Source: PALSA-1006 sp041660815
GTDB taxonomy: Bacteria > Pseudomonadota > Gammaproteobacteria > Burkholderiales > Gallionellaceae
Reading direction: 5' to 3'
Length of the DNA stretch: 64,000 nt
Assembly (NCBI GenBank): GCA_041660815.1
Contig: JBAZVN010000002.1
Location: 124,001 to 188,000, forward strand
Below the pieces are notes generated by a model. It saw only the letters and a program-made list of their open reading frames with translations. It searched no databases and was not told the origin of the DNA. The translations under genes were made by a program, and so were the position numbers. Below, piece after piece: positions 58,841-64,000 of the stretch; the first letter of the stretch is position 1; each line of letters starts with the position of its first letter.

Positions 58841-60280
58841 TTAGGGGGCTTTCGCAAAAGTGTGTCCGAACTTGAGTACTGCATTTAATAACGTATCAAT
58901 GTCTGCCGCGACGGTACGGTGGTTAACAATTGCCGCACGAATGGCTAACTGTCCTTTTAGGGTCGTGGTTGAGGGCGCAACCATTCCCGATTCCTGCAGG
59001 GCGACGACGATGTTAGCGTTCACTGTGTCTGAATCCGGGCAGCGATAACGAAAGCACACGATATTTAACGCAACCGGGGCGAGAAGCTCCAGCTCGGGTA
59101 TTTCGATGATTTTATCGCGCAGATAACGCGCCAAAGCGCAGGTGTGGGCAATGCTCTCTCCCAGTTTTTCTGTGCCGTACACTTTGAGCGTGAACCAGGC
59201 TTTCAGCGCGCGAAATCCGCGCGACAGATCCGGCCCGAAATCGCACGGCCAGGGCGAACCGGCGGCGATGCCCCGCGTGTCGCGCTTTAAATACGCGGCG
59301 GGTGCGGCAAACGTATCGTGATGAATCTCCGCATCGCGCACCAAAATGAAGCCTGCGTCATAGGGCACCTGTCCCCATTTATGGAAATCAAAGGCAATGG
59401 AATCAGCGCGTTGTATGCCGTTCAACAGGGGAGATAGCTGCGGGGATAACATCGCCAAGGCACCGTAAGCACCATCAATATGGAACCAGATGTGTTCTTG
59501 TTCGGCCAGATTAGCCAGCGCGGTTAAATCATCAATCGCCCCGACATCCACCGTACCGGCGGTGCCCGCAATAAAGAATGGTGTGAAACCCGCTTGCTTA
59601 TCTTTGACGATGGCTGCCCGCAACGCAGCTATATCCATCTGAAAATGTTCATTTACCGGAATCACGCGCAAAGCGTCGGTGCCGATACCGGACAGATTCA
59701 TGGCTTGAGCAATGCAGCCGTGGGCGCCCGCCGAGGCGTAAGCGCTCAAACGCAATTCGCTGTCAGCCAAGCCGGTGGCGCGAATTGCGTAGCCCAGAAT
59801 TTTGGTGCGCGCCACCCATACTGCAATCATATTGGCCATGGACGAGCCGGTGACAAACAGGCCGCTGGCGGTTGCGGGGAAGTGAAATAACTCGCGTACC
59901 CAGTGCAACACTTGACGTTCCACTTCAATCGGCATTTGTTCGCGCCCACCCAAATTGGCATTCAAGCCAGCCGCCAACATTTCCGCCAGCATGCCTACCG
60001 GTGTGCCGCCGCCATGCACCCACCCCATAAAACCCGGGTGTGCATTGCCCACGGCGTAGGGCAAGATTTCACGCATAAATGTTTGATGTACTTCGGAAAG
60101 TTCGCTGGGCTTGGCGGGAAGGGGCTGCTTGAAGTCGGCGCGCACTTCTGCCGGAATATTTTGCCAGACTGGACGGTTGCGGATGGATTCGAGGTAATCC
60201 AACATGTCATCCAGCATTTGATGACTTTGGCTGCGAAACGCCGGCCAATCAGTGGGATCAAGCGAAGTGGATGGTTTCAT
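58841..60280 (-). CDS. PLP-dependent amino acid decarboxylase (group II type)
   Basis: A 479-residue decarboxylase of the aromatic-amino-acid/glutamate/tyrosine family. Motifs: HPGFMGWVHGGG near 84 (substrate and PLP phosphate), FHIDGAYGAL near 264 (Asp to pyridine N) and the Schiff-base Lys in DFHKWGQVPYD near 300. It likely decarboxylates an L-amino acid to an amine that the ATP-grasp partner could ligate; that link is inferred. No Shine-Dalgarno is evident at the ATG. It heads the minus-strand operon, 136 bp from the fliE stop, so readthrough from fliE is possible. Confidence 0.88.
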   Translation of the reverse strand: MKPSTSLDPTDWPAFRSQSHQMLDDMLDYLESIRNRPVWQNIPAEVRADFKQPLPAKPSELSEVHQTFMREILPYAVGNAHPGFMGWVHGGGTPVGMLAEMLAAGLNANLGGREQMPIEVERQVLHWVRELFHFPATASGLFVTGSSMANMIAVWVARTKILGYAIRATGLADSELRLSAYASAGAHGCIAQAMNLSGIGTDALRVIPVNEHFQMDIAALRAAIVKDKQAGFTPFFIAGTAGTVDVGAIDDLTALANLAEQEHIWFHIDGAYGALAMLSPQLSPLLNGIQRADSIAFDFHKWGQVPYDAGFILVRDAEIHHDTFAAPAAYLKRDTRGIAAGSPWPCDFGPDLSRGFRALKAWFTLKVYGTEKLGESIAHTCALARYLRDKIIEIPELELLAPVALNIVCFRYRCPDSDTVNANIVVALQESGMVAPSTTTLKGQLAIRAAIVNHRTVAADIDTLLNAVLKFGHTFAKAP

Positions 60281-60416
60281 TAATTTTGAAAAACAAGTTG
60301 AGCGTTAGATGTACACGACTTTGTAAGCATGTGAGCGTAGCTTGGGCGAAGCTAGAATATACGCAACCTATTGTTTATTAAGCATTTTACTTGAAGCGAC
60401 TGGATCTGCTAATTAA

Positions 60417-60746
60417 TTAAACCTGCATATTCATAATATCATTATATGCTGCCACTACTTTATTGCGCACCTGCAGGGTGGTTTGAAACTGGATGCTGGA
60501 TTTTTGCATGGCGATCATTGTATCGCTTAGGCTTACCTTGTCATCTCCCATGACAAAGGCATTTTGCATGGCTTCAGAATTTTTTTGCGCTTGTGAGACG
60601 CTGTCCAGCGATGATTTTAAAACAGTTGAAAAATCAACACTGTTGGTGGTGCGCGGTGCCTGAATACTGCCACTCTGCGCTGCGGTCATCGCGGCACGCA
60701 TTTGCGAGATTAGGCTGTCTACATTCGAAACATTAGAAACGTTCAT
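60417..60746 (-). CDS. fliE: Flagellar hook-basal body protein FliE
   Basis: A 109-residue rod/MS-ring adaptor. The C-terminal IQFQTTLQVRNKVVAAYNDIMNMQV (read as two helices) and VSLSDTMIAMQKSS are diagnostic of FliE, which joins the MS ring to the rod. GGAG precedes the ATG by about 7 bp. It diverges from fliFGH with 208 bp between them, unlike the common co-directional fliE-fliF order. Confidence 0.95.
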   Translation of the reverse strand: MNVSNVSNVDSLISQMRAAMTAAQSGSIQAPRTTNSVDFSTVLKSSLDSVSQAQKNSEAMQNAFVMGDDKVSLSDTMIAMQKSSIQFQTTLQVRNKVVAAYNDIMNMQV

Positions 60747-60884
60747 GATTTATCTCCATTTTCAGGAATAATTGCCTGCCAGTTGCGGTGGAATATCCAT
60801 ATTTATTGCCCAGTGTGCACACATTATCACTTGAGTGTCTTCCTGAAAGTCAGAAAAGCTATAGAATTCGCCTGCTTTTCAGCA

Positions 60885-60911
60885 GACTGATTTTGCTTTA
60901 AACGCCGATAA
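60885..60911 (+). promoter_or_regulatory. Candidate FliA (sigma28) promoter before fliF
   Basis: GCCGATAA at 60904-60911 is a perfect sigma28 -10 box. The matching -35 position (60885-60892, GACTGATT) agrees only partly with TAAAGTTT at an 11-bp spacing. It lies 43 bp before the fliF ATG. Confidence 0.4.
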
Positions 60912-60954
60912 TGTGCAGTGTGAGGTTTGGTAAAAGTACCTTTGGAAAATAAAC

Positions 60955-62601
60955 ATGGCCGATACAACGACAATTCAGACAGCAGTTCCGACATCCCCGT
61001 TCGCCCAGCTTCTGCAGAGTTTAAATTCGCAGCAAAAAATGGGCATGATGGTGGCTATCGCGGCGGCAATAGCGGTATTCGCCGGGCTGTGGATGTGGGG
61101 ACAAAACCCCGAATATCGGGTGCTTTATGCCAACCTTTCCGACCGTGATGGCGGCGCTATCATTGAATCCCTGCAGCAACAAAATGTCCCCTATAAATTT
61201 GCCGAAGGAGGTGGCGCACTATTAGTTCCCGGAGACCGGGTGCATGAGGTGCGTTTGCGTCTGGCTTCCCAGGGGCTCCCCAAAGGTGGGACAGTCGGTT
61301 TTGAGTTAATGGAAGCGCAAAAATTTGGCACCAGCCAATTTCTCGAACAAGTGAACTATCAACGCTCGCTGGAAGGCGAACTTTCGCGTTCCATGCAGAC
61401 GCTGGCAGCGGTGCAAAATGCACGCGTGCATCTGGCCATTCCCAAACCTTCGGTATTTGTTAAAGAGCAGCTTAAGCCCAGTGCTTCCGTGGTGTTGGCT
61501 TTGCATCCCGGCCGCACCCTGGATCCCGGCCAAGTGAATGGTATCGTACATCTGGTGTCGAGCAGTATTCCCAATATGACGGCCAATAGCGTGACGGTAC
61601 TGGATCAGAGCGGCAATATTTTAAGCTCGGTGAATGAAGGGGCCGACAAGTTGATGGATGCCACACAACTTAAATATGTGCGCCAAATTGAGCAGGACTA
61701 TATTCAGCGTATCGAGGATATTTTGATCCCGATTACCGGTCAACAAAATATCAAAGCGCAGGTTACTGCCAGCATTGATTTTTCCCAAGTCGAGCAAACT
61801 TCGGAAAGTTTTAAACCAAATCAACAGCCTAACTCGGGTGCGATACGCAGCACACAGACGTTGGAAGCGCTCAACGGTCTTACCAATGCCGCTGGTGTTC
61901 CCGGTGCGCTGACCAATCAACCCCCGGTACCGGCCACGGCACCCATCGTGCGGCCGGCTAATTCCATTGCCAATGCCACTACCAGTGCGGCCAATTCTCG
62001 CAAAGAAGCCACTCTTAATTATGAAGTGGATCGCACTATTCAACATACCAAATTGCCCGTGGGCAATATCCGCCGCTTATCGGTGGCCGTGGTAATGAAT
62101 AATCGCAGCATAACCAGCAAGACCGGCAAGGTTACTTCAAAGCCTTATACCGATGCGGAAACCGCGCAAATCACCGCACTGGTTAAAGATGCAATGGGTT
62201 TTGATGCGAACCGCGGCGATAGTCTGAATTTACTCAACCGGCAATTTAACGTCGAAACAGAAGTTATTCCGGTAGTGCCTTTGTGGCAACAGCCGGAGAT
62301 GATTGCGCTGGCCAAAGAAGGCGCAAAATATCTGTTGATTTTCATCGGCGTGACTTATTTACTATTTGGCATTATTCGTCCGGCCTTCAAGAATCTGGCG
62401 GCTCAGGCGAAAGCCAATGCTGAGGCGGCGGCTGCGGCGGCTGAGGCAGCTGCGGAGGCTGCCAAACATCACAGCCACGCCGCGCAATATAACGAGCAAA
62501 AGAATTCTTATGAGGACAATTTGCAGCTTGCCAAAGAGCTGACCAAGAGTGATCCCAAAATTGTGGCTTCAGTGGTAAAAGAATGGGTGAATAAAGAATG
62601 A
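60955..62601 (+). CDS. fliF: Flagellar MS-ring protein FliF
   Basis: A 548-residue integral membrane protein forming the MS ring, base of the flagellar motor and export gate. Two membrane segments are visible, about 29-48 (GMMVAIAAAIAVFAGLWMW) and about 456-475 (YLLIFIGVTYLLFGII). Between them lie the YscJ-like ring domains (YRVLYANLSDRDGG, QGLPKGGTVGFELM, ARVHLAIPKPSVF). The C-terminal tail holds an Ala/Glu-rich helix and the FliG-binding segment ending VVKEWVNKE. Length is normal. It overlaps fliG by 4 bp. Confidence 0.97.
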   Translation: MADTTTIQTAVPTSPFAQLLQSLNSQQKMGMMVAIAAAIAVFAGLWMWGQNPEYRVLYANLSDRDGGAIIESLQQQNVPYKFAEGGGALLVPGDRVHEVRLRLASQGLPKGGTVGFELMEAQKFGTSQFLEQVNYQRSLEGELSRSMQTLAAVQNARVHLAIPKPSVFVKEQLKPSASVVLALHPGRTLDPGQVNGIVHLVSSSIPNMTANSVTVLDQSGNILSSVNEGADKLMDATQLKYVRQIEQDYIQRIEDILIPITGQQNIKAQVTASIDFSQVEQTSESFKPNQQPNSGAIRSTQTLEALNGLTNAAGVPGALTNQPPVPATAPIVRPANSIANATTSAANSRKEATLNYEVDRTIQHTKLPVGNIRRLSVAVVMNNRSITSKTGKVTSKPYTDAETAQITALVKDAMGFDANRGDSLNLLNRQFNVETEVIPVVPLWQQPEMIALAKEGAKYLLIFIGVTYLLFGIIRPAFKNLAAQAKANAEAAAAAAEAAAEAAKHHSHAAQYNEQKNSYEDNLQLAKELTKSDPKIVASVVKEWVNKE

Positions 62602-63590
62602 GCGACGAAGGCGTAACTAAAAGCGCAATTCTGCTGCTCACGCTGGGCGCAGACGAAGCCGCCGAGGTCATGAAATACCTCGAACCGAAAGAGGTACAAA
62701 AAATCAGTACCGCGATGGTGAGTCTGAAGAATTTAACGCGTGATGAAATTGCCGACGTTTTTGAAAATTTTCATGAGATTGCCTCGGAAAAAACCACTTT
62801 TGGCATGGATTCCGATAACTATATCAGGAATATGCTGCAGAAAGCGCTGGGCGATGACAAGGCAGCCGGTTTGATTGACCGGATTTTGCACAACAGTGAT
62901 ACCAGCGGCATTGAAAGCCTGAAATGGATGGATCCTTCTTCGGTGGCCGATCTGGTGAGCAACGAACATCCGCAGATTATCGCCACGATCATGGTACATC
63001 TGGAACCTGATCAGGCGGCCACGGTACTTGGTTTGCTTACCGAGCGCACGCGCAATGATGTCATGTTGCGTATTGCGACTTTGGATAGCGTGCAACCTGT
63101 TGCTTTGCATGAATTAAATGACGTTTTGACCAAGCTGTTATCGGGTAATGCGGTAGGCAAAAAATCCATCAAAGGCGGGGTGCGTACTGCGGCGGAAATT
63201 CTCAATTTTATCGGCAGTACCCAGGATGCTGTGCTGGATTCTGTGCGCGGCCATGACGCCGAGTTGGCACAAAAGATTATGGATGAAATGTTCGTCTTCG
63301 ATGACCTCATGGATATTGAAGATCGCGGTATCCAATTGATCCTGCGCGAAGTTCAATCCGAATCGTTGATTGTCGCGCTGAAGGGTGCCAGTGAAGAATT
63401 ACGTGAGAAGATTCTCAAGAATATGTCGCAGCGTGCGGCAGAAATGTTGCGCGAAGATTTGGAATCCAAGGGCCCGGTCAAGTTGAGCGAGGTTGAAGCG
63501 GAACAGAAAGAAATCCTGAAGATTGTCCGCAGACTGTCCGATGAAGGCCAGGTTTCCATAGGCGGCAAGGGAGATGAAGCGTATGTCTGA
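62598..63590 (+). CDS. fliG: Flagellar motor switch protein FliG
   Basis: A 330-residue switch component that transmits torque from the stator to the C ring. GADEAAEVMKYLEPKEVQ is the N-terminal domain that binds FliF, EHPQIIATIMVHLEPDQAA the middle EHPQR-type motif, and the C-terminal torque helix carries IQLILREVQSESLIVAL and LREKILKNMSQRAAEML. The start overlaps the fliF stop (ATGA) and the end overlaps fliH by 8 bp, so the genes are one operon. Confidence 0.97.
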   Translation: MSDEGVTKSAILLLTLGADEAAEVMKYLEPKEVQKISTAMVSLKNLTRDEIADVFENFHEIASEKTTFGMDSDNYIRNMLQKALGDDKAAGLIDRILHNSDTSGIESLKWMDPSSVADLVSNEHPQIIATIMVHLEPDQAATVLGLLTERTRNDVMLRIATLDSVQPVALHELNDVLTKLLSGNAVGKKSIKGGVRTAAEILNFIGSTQDAVLDSVRGHDAELAQKIMDEMFVFDDLMDIEDRGIQLILREVQSESLIVALKGASEELREKILKNMSQRAAEMLREDLESKGPVKLSEVEAEQKEILKIVRRLSDEGQVSIGGKGDEAYV

Positions 63591-64000
63591 TGAAGTCGTC
63601 CCCAAAGAGAAACTCACCGCGTATGAACGTTGGGAATTGCCTTCGTTTGACGCCGGGGGCTTGCGCGTTAGCGGAAATCCGAATGCCATAAAATTGCCTA
63701 CCGCCGCCGAACTGGAAACGATCGGACGCGAAGCGCATGACGAAGGTTATCAAGCCGGTTATCAGACCGGTTATGCCGAAGGTTCACAAAAAGCCGCGCA
63801 GGAAACGCAGCGCTTGGCGGCATTGGTGACCTCCCTACAACAGGCAGTGGCGCAAGTTGATCAGGAAATTGCGCAAAGCTTGCTTAATCTTGCGTTGGAG
63901 TTGGCGCAGCAAATGGTGCATGAGGCTTTGAAGGTAAAACCGGAATTATTGCTGGAAGTTATCCGTGAGGCGATCAGTACTCTGCCGCATTTCAATCCGT
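63583..64000 (+). CDS. fliH: Flagellar export regulator FliH, 3' end outside window
   Basis: 139 codons are visible before the window ends. The protein has the FliH hallmark of GxxxG-like repeats (EGYQAGYQTGYAEG near residue 57-70) followed by a coiled coil (LAALVTSLQQAVAQVDQEIA) and the start of the V-ATPase E-like domain (LALELAQQMVHEAL). FliH binds and restrains the FliI ATPase. ATG 63583 is used because AAGGGAG lies 10 bp upstream; ATG 63574 is too close to it. Confidence 0.9.
   Translation, partial: MSDEVVPKEKLTAYERWELPSFDAGGLRVSGNPNAIKLPTAAELETIGREAHDEGYQAGYQTGYAEGSQKAAQETQRLAALVTSLQQAVAQVDQEIAQSLLNLALELAQQMVHEALKVKPELLLEVIREAISTLPHFNP

Noticed and set aside
60755..60785. Sigma54 promoter for fliE (TGGCAGG on the minus strand)
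   Set aside because: The downstream TTGC half at the required spacing is missing.

Overview
The window looks like a chromosome segment of a chemolithoautotrophic betaproteobacterium. Form II RuBisCO with its CbbQ/CbbO activase and a divergent CbbR, fructose-bisphosphatase, a beta-carbonic anhydrase and a flagellar basal-body operon suggest the Nitrosomonadales (Gallionellaceae or sulfur-oxidiser type). That placement is an inference from gene content; no rRNA is present to confirm it.

Region 1 (1-31750) is almost entirely surface adhesin. The 3' end of an OmpA-type peptidoglycan-binding protein is followed by two giant genes of 4409 and about 5818 residues. Both share a BapA-like N-terminal prefix and a roughly 100-residue C-terminal domain, so both are probably type I secreted. 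The first is built from alternating Ig-like domains in a 2115-bp higher-order tandem repeat, then exactly seven FG-GAP repeats (an integrin-like propeller) and a short RTX stretch. The second carries two separate eight-repeat arrays with a conserved aromatic-Gly core and six copies of a module resembling DUF1566/Lcl C-terminal domains. No ABC/HlyD/TolC exporter genes are visible, so they must lie outside the window.

Region 2 (31800-42010) is carbon fixation and purine synthesis: cbbR (divergent, with a palindromic operator), cbbM, cbbQ, cbbO, fbp, purE, purC, a beta-carbonic anhydrase and a Ser/Thr kinase with a cyclic-nucleotide-binding domain. CbbQ and CbbO remodel inhibited RuBisCO, Fbp regenerates Calvin-cycle intermediates, and carbonic anhydrase interconverts bicarbonate and CO2.

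Region 3 (42000-47700) holds a DUF6502/DUF5666/outer-membrane operon controlled by paired palindromes, and an EamA exporter. The exporter is preceded by what looks like a leaderless 31-codon leader peptide plus attenuator. A radical SAM gene diverges from it.

Region 4 (47700-55850) is accessory, with signs of transfer. It has three toxin-antitoxin modules (HigB with a HigA-ImmA/IrrE fusion, VapBC-type, Phd/ParE-type), a DUF262-HEPN pair likely to be defensive, a membrane GNAT-like protein paired with a VanX-type dipeptidase, a lone S24 peptidase-like protein, and three copies of a GTAGGTCGGGTTA palindromic repeat.

Region 5 (56030-60280) is a tightly overlapping three-gene minus-strand operon: PLP decarboxylase, TPR/ATP-grasp ligase and a second fold-type I PLP enzyme. 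It is a candidate small biosynthetic pathway with an unknown product. Region 6 (60417-64000) is flagellar: fliE divergent from fliF-fliG-fliH, with fliH running off the end.

No tRNA, rRNA, CRISPR array, insertion sequence or replication origin was recognised.
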